Source of the DNA: Corticium candelabrum
Lineage: Eukaryota; Porifera; Homoscleromorpha; Homosclerophorida; Plakinidae
DNA length: 64,000 nucleotides
Direction of reading: 5' to 3'
Assembly (NCBI RefSeq): GCF_963422355.1
Contig: NC_085099.1
Location: 6,934,246-6,998,245 of the forward strand
Positions 36,901 to 45,800 of this stretch are shown here, piece after piece. Each line of letters starts with the position of its first letter. Position 1 is the first letter of the stretch. The notes below the pieces were generated by a model, which worked only from the letters and a program-made list of their open reading frames with translations, had not been told where the DNA came from and ran no database searches. The translations under genes and the position numbers were made by a program.

Positions 36901-38468
36901 TTCAATATATCAGGATAGACTTGGGACGCGTCAGTCACCCTCATGCCATTCACCTCCACATACTGAAATTGTCTCAACCTGTTGCAATCAACATCACTCT
37001 GCAGAGCAGTAATCACTTCATGCACAGTGGCAGTCTTTCCTGATCCAGGCACACCAGAGATATAGAGGCAGCTAAAATAAATAATAAATAAATAATAAAA
37101 AACCAGAAAAATAACATAACTACATTATACAAGCCCAAACCCAATAGTTCCTAGGATACCAACACATTAAGCATACCCGCCACAGCCATCCTCAATTCTG
37201 CCTTTTACAAACAAATAGATATCCATAAATTCATCTTCTCGACAAGGAAGATGATCAGGAAGAGCAGACAACTGCAGCCTGCACAATGAACAAAGCATTG
37301 TCAAGTGGTAACAAGTACAATAGCAAATACAACAATTAATTTAGTACAATTTAGTAAGCAGTCTCATTTTATTTTTGGAACCGGCAGTCAGTCACATGGA
37401 CTTGTCCATGTCCAGTTAAAATTCTGTTCTCTAAAAGCTCTGCTGCTCTATACAATGCCCATAATACTTGCAGCTATAGTCTTACTTAGAACGGGCTTCT
37501 TGAAAGACATTGCTCAACTTTGAACATGGAAGAGGTCGAAGTGGAAAACTAGATGACGATGCATTAATGCTCTTACAGTGAGATGATGCGAGTTTGCAGA
37601 AATTTCTTTTCTGAGCACGCAGCACTGTCCTTCCAGAAATACATCTGTATTTTCTTTCTTTTGCAACATAGTCTTCATCCTCAATGTTTTCTTCTGATGA
37701 TCCAGTGTCTAATACAACATATTCTTCATCCTCACTGTTACCTTCTGATTCAGCATCTAACGCCGGTCTATACCTCTTCTGAGTGTGTCTCTTCCTTTTA
37801 ACATGATTTGCCTTCCTGATGTGGTTATTGACATTACCTTTTGCTGGCCTTTTCTTAATAGACGGTCTCAATTTGTATTTGGCTACAGACCGACTAGAAA
37901 CTAGTGGTGTTACACTATTCTCCTCACTTCTTGCTTCACACAAACGAAAATGTCCAGTCAGCTCCACTTCTTGAGTCTCACTCACTCTAGTAGACCCAGC
38001 ATTGTCACACACCATCACACATAAAGGAAGAAATTTGCCAGTTCTATCATCAAAAAATTGACTCACAAAAAGACAGTGATCTTCATCATATTCTTCTATT
38101 GAAGGCATAGAAGAACCTCTAGCTTTCACACAACACGTCCCTCTTAGTGTTTGAAGTCTAATTGTGTCTTCGTGGCCGGCATATATATGTCTCTCACTCG
38201 TGACTTTCTCATCTATACTTAAAGAAACACTTGACTTCCTCTTGAATTGCTGTAAAGTATAAAGAACTTCTTTAGGACGATAGAACCAATGAATTTTAGC
38301 AAACTGCTCTTGATTCATGTCTTCATACAAAGCCAGAATTTGACAAACAAAAGGTTCATCTCCAACTCTCTGAGGTGAAACTAGTGAACAGTCTCCGACA
38401 CTGAAATGGTGACCATCTAGCAAGACTTCCCTAACAGCAAAACAACGAGCAAACACTGTCAAATTCAT
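21510..38468 (-). CDS. ORC1: origin recognition complex subunit 1 (BAH + AAA+ ATPase)
   Basis: Eight exons (37486-38468, 37177-37278, 36900-37071, 31365-31472, 31155-31304, 30974-31093, 30629-30917, 21510-21700) join in phase at GT-AG sites to give 704 aa. ORC1 is the ATP-binding motor subunit of ORC, which marks replication origins and helps load MCM. The N-terminal BAH domain (about residues 10-150; [28 protein letters not shown]) binds chromatin in the family. A Ser-, Lys- and Glu-rich linker follows, shorter than in human (861 aa). Walker A is GVPGSGKT (368-375) and Walker B VLVVDELD (450-457). Then come [26 protein letters not shown], sensor-2 [13 protein letters not shown], and a C-terminal winged helix ([18 protein letters not shown]). 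Intron 7 (8.9 kb) and intron 3 (5.4 kb) are full of transposons. The Met at 38468 is the likeliest start, but an upstream exon is possible. Confidence 0.92.
21701..23028 (-). other. ORC1 intron 7, left part, unassigned
   Basis: No recognised transposon or exon. A plus-strand frame at 22030-22302 ends with [16 protein letters not shown], preceded by a short hydrophobic stretch and a basic run. It could be a chance frame or a stray receptor-tail exon, and no family was recognised. Confidence 0.4.
23029..23455 (+). mobile_element. TA-flanked MITE, TTGTCGCA ends (copy 1)
   Basis: The 427-bp unit begins TTGTCGCA and ends TGCGACAA, flanked by TA at 23027-23028 and 23456-23457. Copy 2 lies inverted at 39361-39784 and aligns along its whole length (for example CCAAATTGGAATTCAGACTA and ATAGACATGACAACCATAT in both). 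No coding capacity is visible. The TA duplication suggests Tc1/mariner-type mobilisation. Confidence 0.8.
23557..23621. repeat. (GT)n microsatellite
   Basis: About 31 GT units directly before the LINE segment at 23622. Confidence 0.95.
23622..23844 (+). pseudogene. LINE C-terminal segment, upstream half (split by insertion)
   Basis: Frames read [20 protein letters not shown], then AFGSFTKW and [14 protein letters not shown]. This is the post-RT region typical of APE-type LINEs (FTYLGS...TLLYGCETW). It stops at 23844, where a 3.5-kb element is inserted, and resumes at 27327 with [10 protein letters not shown]. One frameshift and some stops are present. Confidence 0.8.
23845..27326 (-). mobile_element. 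DNA transposon, probably Academ-type, inserted in a LINE
   Basis: The ends TAGTCCTTGTGTGGAA (23845-23860) and, inverted, TAGTCCTTGTGCGGAA (27311-27326) match at 15 of 16 positions. Imperfect similarity continues inward for more than 100 bp (TCATTTCA; GTATACCAAGGTTT; ATGTTGGCAG; GTGCGAC). TGT flanks both ends. Removing the element with one TGT joins the LINE frame exactly (Y-A-C-E-T-W), which defines a 3-bp target duplication. The minus strand carries a broken multi-domain protein with Cys/His-rich ends and FEN/XPG-like acidic motifs. Those traits together point to Academ. The boundaries are seen; the superfamily is inferred. Confidence 0.7.
24245..26583 (-). pseudogene. broken protein of the Academ-like element (EEAD/SPDTDV family)
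   Basis: From the Met at 26583, pieces in several frames follow the order of a repeat-associated protein family common in cnidarians and sponges. They are [21 protein letters not shown]; an ICQK...LISCELD segment ending [25 protein letters not shown] (about 25370-25400); and [20 protein letters not shown]. These are followed by [15 protein letters not shown] (about 24990-25040), HKEADTRM and SPDTDVAV (24760-24840), and a Cys-rich end ([20 protein letters not shown]) with an acidic tail. HKEADTR plus SPDTDV resemble the acidic metal-binding motifs of FEN1/XPG-type nucleases (inference). Stops and frameshifts, for example near 26075-26130, show it is inactive, and central parts appear deleted. 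Confidence 0.65.
27327..27846 (+). pseudogene. LINE C-terminal segment, downstream half
   Basis: Continues the LINE interrupted at 23844: [26 protein letters not shown], then [20 protein letters not shown] and [11 protein letters not shown], then [14 protein letters not shown]. It ends with the zinc finger [11 protein letters not shown] typical of LINE 3' ends. Frames change several times. It runs directly into a long (GT)n tract at 27848. Confidence 0.8.
27848..27970. repeat. (GT)n microsatellite between two LINE fragments
   Basis: About 120 bp of GT with a few interruptions near the start. It separates the end of one LINE (plus) from the 5'-truncated start of another (plus). Confidence 0.95.
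27971..29190 (+). pseudogene. second LINE 3' fragment, split by a MITE
   Basis: Plus-strand frames show [39 protein letters not shown] and [14 protein letters not shown], then [11 protein letters not shown], matching the LINE region after RT. The sequence is interrupted at 28381-29042 by a MITE and resumes to end in a zinc finger ([18 protein letters not shown], about 29113-29166). It is 5'-truncated at the (GT)n tract. Frameshifts are present. Confidence 0.78.
28381..29042. mobile_element. PIF/Harbinger-like MITE in a LINE
   Basis: The ends GGGGCTGTCCGTAAATA (28381) and, inverted, GGGGCTGTCTGTAACTA (29042 inward) continue as ATAGTTTTTT and ACTCC. TAA flanks both sides (28378-28380 and 29043-29045), the TWA duplication used by PIF/Harbinger elements. 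The 662-bp interior has no transposase. Confidence 0.75.
29255..29610 (+). mobile_element. putative tRNA-derived SINE
   Basis: An A-box-like stretch (TATCTAAATTGGTTAGAGT, 29271-29289) and a B-box-like stretch (GGGTTGCAAGTTCCAG, 29325-29340) lie about 50 bp apart, followed by a body of about 270 bp. That is the layout of a tRNA-derived SINE. The A box is poor and no second copy was seen in the window. Confidence 0.4.
29611..30628 (-). other. ORC1 intron 7, right part, unassigned
   Basis: Contains repetitive-looking sequence (GAGTGGGCAAGATCAGAAAA and GAGTGGGATGATCAGAAAA, 30047-30085) and a GC-richer stretch at 30160-30400 that may be a further short interspersed repeat. No exon or protein motif was recognised before ORC1 exon 7 ends at 30629. 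Confidence 0.4.
31650..33111 (+). mobile_element. degenerate Ty3/gypsy element with gag deletion, in ORC1 intron 3
   Basis: A candidate LTR (31650-31805, TG...CA) is followed by a primer-binding-like TGGCGACGAGGATGG (31808). A Gag start (MAELFG, about 31820) then jumps after some 60 bp to two CCHC knuckles ([14 protein letters not shown] and [14 protein letters not shown], about 31909-32010), so most of Gag is deleted. A protease Asp motif (VDTG, about 32190) and RT pieces follow: [39 protein letters not shown]. These are in plus orientation with many stops. RT ends where a minus-strand LINE begins near 33112. Confidence 0.8.
33112..35783 (-). mobile_element. APE-type LINE, broken, inserted in the gypsy remnant
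   Basis: The minus strand from 35783 encodes an AP-endonuclease start ([12 protein letters not shown], then [20 protein letters not shown]). Further endonuclease sequence lies near 35127-35336, a long linker at 34333-35001 ([19 protein letters not shown]), and RT with [20 protein letters not shown] (about 33520-33590). The thumb region ([17 protein letters not shown]) and TLYRRNIQD follow, ending near 33112. The 3' end is missing or lost, and several frameshifts and stops are present. It has the same orientation as ORC1, within intron 3. Confidence 0.85.
35784..36899 (-). other. ORC1 intron 3, right part, unassigned
   Basis: No recognised repeat or exon before the intron's donor side at 36899. 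Short frames on both strands have no family motifs. Confidence 0.45.
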
Positions 38469-39248
38469 GTTAAATGGATAATTAAGAAATCTCCGTTAAA
38501 ATATAAGAAACCCATGTAATAATTCTAGCAAGCATGTGTACCAGCAACACTCCAAAATTTAATAGTTTGTCTATAACCATGCAATTCTACTAATAGGTTG
38601 CATAAAATCTTCACTGACAGCTACAAAATTGCCATACCAGATTTGTCTGTCTGTCTGTCTGTCTGCCTGTCTGCTTGTAACATCAATCACACCAAGACTG
38701 TTCGGTCAATCACCATGAAACCAAGAAAGAAGACTGCATTTCACACTCCAATGAAAAGGGGGTATTTTGGTTTTACAAGTAAACGCTTTCAAGGGGCCCC
38801 TTTCAAGGTACAAGAACTGACCCTAATAGTGAGGATGCTCTTATTGCTAGATTAGCACCATAAAATTTAGCATGATAAACCTGTGAGTTGACATCTGACA
38901 TCCAACAAGCCATATGATTCTAGTGGAAGCGTCTGCCAACATTCGTCTGGTTTTGAGCGACGTCATATCTGCATTGTGACATCTGAGAATCACTAAGTGT
39001 GTAAAGTTGCAGCGTATTCTGCTTTCTTCTCGAGTGAAACAGATCAGACTAACAAGTTTCGTGTGTCAAGGTGTGGTGCACCACACCTGTCTAGTATTCC
39101 CTAAGCAATGCTGGGTCACCCCGGTAGTAAAACTTACATATAAAGCAAAATTAAATTGATACAAATACTATCAGTAAATTAAAGCCACACCTGTCAGTAA
39201 GATGCATAAATTACAGAAACCCAACAATACCAACCACTGAACATTACA
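38469..39248. other. upstream region of ORC1
   Basis: Probably includes the ORC1 promoter and 5' leader, but no TATA box or clear regulatory motif was identified. A (GTCT)n microsatellite lies at about 38643-38676. Read on the minus strand it is (GACA)n, the same motif that ends the LINE fragments at 50792-52301. Confidence 0.4.
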
Positions 39249-40057
39249 TAGAGTTGCACCAATAAGGATATTTGGCCGATATGCCGATAACCGACAACCG
39301 ATACCCAAGCAAAAAAGCCAATACCAATAGCCGATACTGATATCTGATATAATTACTGTATTGTCGCACATAAAAGCCAACCTCGAATACATGCTGATCT
39401 CGAATAAAAGCCAAAAATCGAAGACCTTGTGCTGCATAAAAGTCAGTCATGTTTAGAAGCCAATCTTTTGTTCAAGACGTGCAGCATGCATACGCGCGTA
39501 GTCAAGTCCACGTGCGCATGTGTCCGCGTGTGAGTGCAGTGTTTCAAATGTCACCAACAATGATGACAAAGATTCAGCTGACCCTTGAAACTGGAATCTC
39601 ATGGTAGTCATCTCTATAAATCTTAAAGAATCTTGCTTTTTCAACTGGGATATGGTTGTCATGTCTATATCTTAGCGTGTTCAAATGGCATGTAAGCTTG
39701 TCTTGAATATAAGGCTGCCTTAAATACTAGTCTGAATTCCAATTTGGCTTATACAGAAATAAGCACGGATTTCATTTGTGACAATATGGTACATTATTAT
39801 ATAATCATTGATGTTCATGTTTTACAAGCCTTGCAGCACATGAATCTTGTGTTCTCGGTCACCTCGAATATGCTCCCAAATAGAGGACTTCTGTTTCTTT
39901 GTTGACATGCACGCAACTCACATGGCCCTAATGGACTGACTACTCATGTGCAATTTATCGGCAAGCACCTATGCAAGAGTTACCGATTTCAATATAAAAC
40001 CGACATGGCTACATCGGCCGAATACCAATAACCAATTCAATGATCGGTGAAACTCTA
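39249..40057. mobile_element. non-autonomous hAT-like element with nested MITE
   Basis: The ends TAGAGTTGCACCAATAAGG (39249) and, inverted, TAGAGTTTCACCGATCATTG (40057 inward) both lead into GGCCGAT-rich subterminal sequence (GCCGATAACCGACAACCGAT). Eight-base flanks ACATTACA (39241-39248) and ACATCAAA (40058-40065) match at six of eight positions, as for an aged 8-bp hAT duplication. The interior is mostly a nested MITE (39361-39784). Confidence 0.65.
39361..39784 (-). mobile_element. TA-flanked MITE, TTGTCGCA ends (copy 2)
   Basis: A 424-bp inverted copy of the element at 23029-23455, flanked by TA (39359-39360 and 39785-39786). The two copies share long stretches with scattered substitutions and small indels. 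It is nested inside the hAT-like element, so it is the younger insertion there. Confidence 0.8.
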
Positions 40058-42249
40058 ACATCAAACAAATATCTAAACAGATTGACCTGTAAACCAACCA
40101 AATATCAACCTTTACACTCCCTTCCCCACATCCCCAATTTCTGTGGCATCATCAAAAGTAAAGTTCAAAGATGTGTAATTAAAAAAAGCCAACACTCTGT
40201 TGGGTTTAAAATAACCTAATGTCAATGAGCATATGCACTGCATTCCAACTGGCTGTCCGTCCATCCATCTACTGACACACCGCTGTAACTCTAGCGCATG
40301 TGCGCCTCGGGTAACAATAGACATCACCACATCAGCCATTTGTAACTCTAAACAAGTGTAACACAAGCCAACCAATAACCATTCGCTGAAACTGTCAGAA
40401 GGCTTCCATATCTTTGGCACACTAGACACAGTTGTCACAAATCACCACGACAATTCAATTCTCATATCAAGTGCAACAAACCAAGTGAGCCTACAATAGA
40501 TAAACAGTGTTTGCCTGATCGACTGACTTGTCATTGGCTCCATGTAGATATACATTGAATGATGCTAAGGGGTTGTCCATTTATTTTGGCATTTTCACGA
40601 GAATACAAAGCTTACACTAAGGGGAGAGACTTGCTGTACGCTTTTGAAAATGTTTGTACATGCACATGAGCAGAGCCTGTTCTGGCGTATTCACGAGAAA
40701 CTCTATTGACTGAAGGTGAATTAAACTGCTGGCTCTTCACAAACTGACACTAACATTTTAACAATATTAAATACTGTACCTTAATACTACTCCTAGCAGG
40801 TCTTCTCAAATATCCTAGTTTCTAGCTACCACATTCGGGTGTGTTGGTGTGATTGGCATGAAGCTTGGCGTATAAAAGTCCACCTTAAAGTTGAGCCATA
40901 TGCAAGAGCCAACTAACACGTATCAACACTCTGTGAATGCGTTTATGTTTGCCAACTCTAAACGTCTTGGCCATCAAGACGCTGTTACACATAGTGCACA
41001 AACACTCTGGAAATCTGGCAGAGTGGAGAAAAAGAAAAGTACTTGAATGCACTGCTGCTAAGTTGGAAAGACCAAGAAAAGCAAGGTGACAACGAATTTT
41101 CAACGCAGTTCAATGCTGAAGGTGAGAAAGGAGCAACAATGCATTTGTTGGGTTGCTGCTAGAGGCTCATTCACCATGCTGTTTTCTCAGCACGGGCAGA
41201 TTAGATTATTAGTTGTTCGTAAATCAATTTATCATTGTATGCATTCATGAAGTATATCTCATTTACAGAATTGGCAGCCACACACAGAATTCTCATAAAG
41301 TTAATTAATAATTTAACGTTGTATGAAAATTTATGTTGTTGCATGAGTATCCCATTTTGACAATTTATCATTATTAATTAAAGTATATAATTAGCAGCCA
41401 GACAGAATGTCATGAAGAATTTCGTTCAGAGTAATATCCCGTTCAATGATATCCCGTTCTGAGAAGTCAGCAGAGATTGAGTATCCCAATGTATGCAAAT
41501 CTATTTGTTGAGTATCCCATTTCAAACAATCCCGTTGATTGGATTATTGATTGTTAGTTAAATTAAATTATCCCCTTGAAGACAAAGAACATAAGTGAAG
41601 GTCACAGTTTCAAAAAAATCTCGTTGATTGGAGTATTGATCGTGATTGATATTACTATCCCATTAAAGCCATTTTGACTGTCTCGTTGGACGGGTACTTC
41701 AAAGACGTGCGGCCGTTGCGAGGAACAGGTGTATCAAACCTGGCATCTATTCGACGCAAGTCCATTCGGGCTGCAGGAACCTGAAAGTCACGTGCAGTTA
41801 CGCACTCACCCGGATAATCCTTTCCCCATATATATACCAAGTCACAATTCGTCTGACTATTTCAACGTCCTGTCGGGCATCTTCACTTCGAAGTCATTGC
41901 TGGCGTTGCAGGGAACAGGTGTATCAAACAAGGTAGGAATTTGATTCGCCTACACGACTAAACAAACGGTAGGCAATTTTTTTCAAGACATGGATATACA
42001 CAAAAATATCTTCCTTTTTCCGACATCGCCTGCAATAAATGACACACTCCAACCATACCGTCCGACGTCAGGAACATGCAGTTTAAATTCGGTGGAGATC
42101 CAATAAGCCATTAGAGATATCGCAGTGGCGTGGGAGAAGTCCAGAAGACGACAACAGCTTTGCTGTCAACCTCTATGAATTCGGCATGTGTGAGCAGAAT
42201 TCGGTGATGATCAGACTCGCCGTCTTGGAGATCCTTTCGTATGAACTGA

Positions 42250-42284
<35 letters not shown>

Positions 42285-42640
42285 CACACACACACACACC
42301 TCCTTTATTACATATATTACATATATAGATAGATGTGATAGATAATGTATGCATAAGCTAATAATAGCAGTGGGGGAGGGGTTAGTTTTAACTGACATAA
42401 TTTGCATTTGACTGAATGCCTACATCAGAGAGTGCCCACTAGAGAAGCGTGCATGTACATCGAGTTGAGTATCTGGTAAAACTTGTCGTCTCCACAAGAA
42501 ACTGTGTCAGCTCACCGCGTATCCTGCTGAAGTAAACTCCTGCTAGTCGAGTTCGTGACACCCTCATCCGAGAGAAGACAAATGCCGCAGTCAGAAACCG
42601 CGTGTTTGGATGCAAAAGATGATGTCATTTAGAAAGTTCT
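40058..42640. other. intergenic stretch, no firm gene
   Basis: GGGGTTGTCCATTTATTTTG at 40570 resembles a Harbinger-like end without a visible partner. At 41330-41670 the motif GTATCCCATT or ATCCCGTT recurs at irregular spacing. AGGAACAGGTGTATCAAAC (41722-41740) recurs as GGGAACAGGTGTATCAAAC at 41911-41929, within open plus-strand frames that could be exons of an unrecognised gene. Confidence 0.35.
42249..42300. repeat. (GACA)n/(CA)n microsatellite
   Basis: About ten GACA units followed by CA units. The GACA motif recurs as LINE tails elsewhere in the window. Confidence 0.9.
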
Positions 42641-43860
42641 TCAGTAAATACACATCATTGTCTACCACAGAAGCAGCAGAGACATGGTGTTTGATTGATT
42701 CTATCACTACTGATGTTATATTGGACTGGTTACCACCAACACTGTGAAGAATGTCTTATCTAGCCTTCATGGCATATTTCAAGAATGTTGTCTTCTTGTT
42801 TGAGAAAAATTGAAGAGGATCCCTCTGATGACTGTGGTTGGAAACAGCTTTTTATTGCTCGAATGCTTCTTAGACCTCATACAGGTGGCAAAGTAGCAGT
42901 GAGAGAAATCAAGCCAATCTATAATCGCTTTCTCCAGTTCCACTGGCATAAACTGATCTTTCTGCGTAGTGGTTATCACAACTCTAAAGTTGATTAAAGC
43001 TCTTCCAACATCAAGAAATCAACAACTTCTTTTTCAATGTGGCAAATTATCACGAGCTTCCAGGTTATTGACTAGTCAGGCCTAGCTCCAAGTACCGATC
43101 ACACTGTCGCTAAACTTGCAAATAAACATCTCACAAAAAATCATGTCAGTTTTCTCTAGAGGAAAGTCAAGAACCATACACGACACAAGTATTCTGTATG
43201 AACAAAGAAGTCTTTATTGATGATCAGAAAGGCTCCTAAAGGAAGTGGAGGATGTCTTTAAGAGTGGACATATGAGCATCTTCAATCACTCTTAGAAAAC
43301 AACTTGTGTTGTGACCTTTTTACTTAGTTTGCTCTTTGATTGCTGAAGGACATGTTCCTGAGGCAGCCGTACCTCTTTTGATGGCTTCTCGACTCATTGC
43401 TTTACCAAAGGATAATTCTAATGTGAGACCTATTGCTATAGGTGAAGTGCTTCAAAGAGTCACTGCAAGGGCAATGTGCACTCACATGGCTGGTTTGTTT
43501 TCATTGTACTTTCACCTTCACAGCGCGGCATTGTAACACTTAGTGGAGCTGAACTCTTCTTATTCCATCATATTTTGTGTCTGATGGAAATTAGTCTTTC
43601 ATTGTCCATACTCTCAATAGACGTCAAAATGCATTTAACTCTGTGTCTAGAGACAGCATTTTGACAGAGACCAAACAGAAGCATCTGGAACTTTTCGAAC
43701 ATGTCAAGCAAATGTATGGGAGTTCAAGCACATCGATGATCTCATTCGTCAGTGCTGAGAACAAACCGTCTCATTGGCGACATCACACACAAGGGTCGCA
43801 GCTAATTTCCATGTTTGAAAAACAACATCAGTTTCGTAATGACAGAATAAACATCTAGTG
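42640..43860 (+). pseudogene. non-LTR retrotransposon RT relic
   Basis: Plus-strand pieces match the N-terminal part of a non-LTR reverse transcriptase: EVEDVFKSGHMSIFNHS (about 43240-43290), then LIAEGHVPEAAVPLLMASRL and ALPKDNSNVRPIAIGEVLQRV (about 43336-43460). GAELFLFHHI and SLSILSIDVKMH follow, then a frame with RDSILTETKQKHLELFEHVK (from 43643). The RT catalytic boxes are missing or truncated after 43860. Upstream pieces at 42790-42960 (DDCGWKQLFIARMLLRP) belong to the same element. Several frameshifts show it is dead. Confidence 0.7.
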
Positions 43861-44189
43861 TCCTGGCCGGCCTCAGAAATAGAGGATCCAGTAGTGCAAG
43901 AAATATCAGACGTATCAGGTGTCACTTGAAACCAGTTGACATCCCTGGATTAATCAAGACTGCCCCACAATGCAGAAGACCAGGTCCTTGAGACCGACGG
44001 CAGAAATTCCAGAGTCGGGCATAAGCAAAACCACAAGAAGAACAAACACAACAACACTGTAGACGTAAGAAATCAAGATTGGGCAAGCAGCATGATATGT
44101 TCTAGATTGATGTGCTGCCATAATGCGTATTCATCTCGAACAAATAGATTGCAAAGTAGACAGGTTGAACTGCGGGTTACAGAAGGGCT

Positions 44190-44563
44190 CCAGTGACTGA
44201 GACTTGGTAGGACTTACAACCAATGTGGAAAATAATGGTAGGACATAGGACAATACCTCACTAAATGTGTTGTTTGTCCGACAAATACTGCACCAGTGTT
44301 GGAACGTGCTTGGACAAAATATCCACCCGTATGCATATATGATAGTGTAAACCTTGTCTCTTTGCACGTGATGGCCTTTCCAATGGTGTAACTGTTAATT
44401 TCATGAACTTAGGTGCCTCCTAGCATGCTTTATCCAGAGAAAACGTCAGCTGCCTTTAACGCCCATTCTCCCTTGGAAGTTGGTTATCAAAAATTACATG
44501 CAAAATGGCTGCACTAGGAGAGACACTTAATTAGAATGTCCTACCAAGACTCAGTCTGTCCGA
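44190..44563. repeat. inverted-repeat unit, possible MITE
   Basis: CAGTGACTGAGACTTGGTAGGAC near 44191-44213 pairs with GTCCTACCAAGACTCAGTCTG near 44540-44560. The arms match apart from small differences. No clear target duplication is visible, so the type is undetermined. Confidence 0.45.
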
Positions 44564-45255
44564 GCCAAAATAATGCCCTATTTTCCACACTGCTTACAAT
44601 GGTTCATCGCTAGTAGAGTCAGTCATCTGATCTGATGATCCAGCTGACAGAGAAAATGATCTCGTCCAAAAGAAAACCATCAACTAAAGGGCTATTTGAA
44701 CCACCGAAAACAAAACAACAAACACAACTTTTAAACGGCGGGCATTACCACTGGACAACCTGGTATATCCTCAATGACCGTACAGAGAGTGAAAGACACA
44801 ATGGTTGTGCTGTTGTGACATCACAATTGAATGATGACACCTCAGCCAGACAATGGCAAATGTTGGAGATCATAGATAGAGCAAAGAAAAGGCAAATCGA
44901 GAAACATAAGTACTTGATGACAATAACACTATGCACCAACGTTGACATTAAAATAGTGAAGACAAAATAGAACAGAGTAAAGTGAAGATCAAAGGTCCAG
45001 ACGAATTTAATTAAACTTGAAACTGTTAGTTGCAAAGATGGGAAAACATCAACTGGAGTGCCACACAAGTACAGTCTGAGTGTTTAACAAGTTGAAAAAG
45101 ACGAAGCAAACAATCACAACCGAATTTTGAGAAACAAACTGACAAAAGACGAAGCTCATCTACCAGTGAGCACCAGCATATACAAATGGGATATATATAA
45201 TTTATATACCGAGAGCTCGATATAGCTACATATGACCATGCCCCTTTCTGTTGTG
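44564..45255. other. unassigned intergenic sequence
   Basis: A plus-strand frame at 44635-44970 (111 codons, Lys/Thr rich) shows no family motif and is probably a remnant or chance frame. Confidence 0.35.
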
Positions 45256-45800
45256 TGACCCAATGTAGCAGGAAATTGGGTACGCAGATATTAGGTACGG
45301 CCGTACCTAATATCCTAAGAATAACAAGTACAGTGTACCGAATATTCTGTACACCTGTGTGTTCAGTCCAGGAAATTGAGTTCGCATCTATTACCTACCT
45401 GAAACTTGCCAGTTCGACTATCAACAAGTAGTTTCAATCAAAATTAGCAGCCAGGTAACTTATGCTGGAACATAAACGTATACAGGCTGCATGCTTCTGG
45501 GTGACATCGCCCATCTTCTAGTTGATATTTTTGCACATGCTCAAAAAGTCGCATTTGAAAATGCTGACTGACGCTGCTGGCAGTTGCAGCTCTTCCACGG
45601 AAGCTGAGGAGGAGCTTTACAGTGTATGTCCAAGTTTATAACTATTTTGGCATACTTGATACAAATTATTACAAATTTAATACAGTCGCGTGTCACTTAT
45701 CCGACTTTCACTTATCCGACAGGAGCTTGTCACTTGGATGATCACGTGGCTGGTCAGCTGCATACATGTGTAGGTACATGTACATCCACGAGCAGGACAG

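Noticed and set aside
40570..40640. GGGGTTGTCCATTTATTTTG as a Harbinger-like TIR
   Set aside because: No inverted partner or flanking duplication could be found nearby.
38643..42300. (GTCT)n and (GACA)n runs as a CRISPR array or satellite
   Set aside because: Simple tetranucleotide microsatellites without spacers. They are better explained as LINE tails or ordinary slippage.
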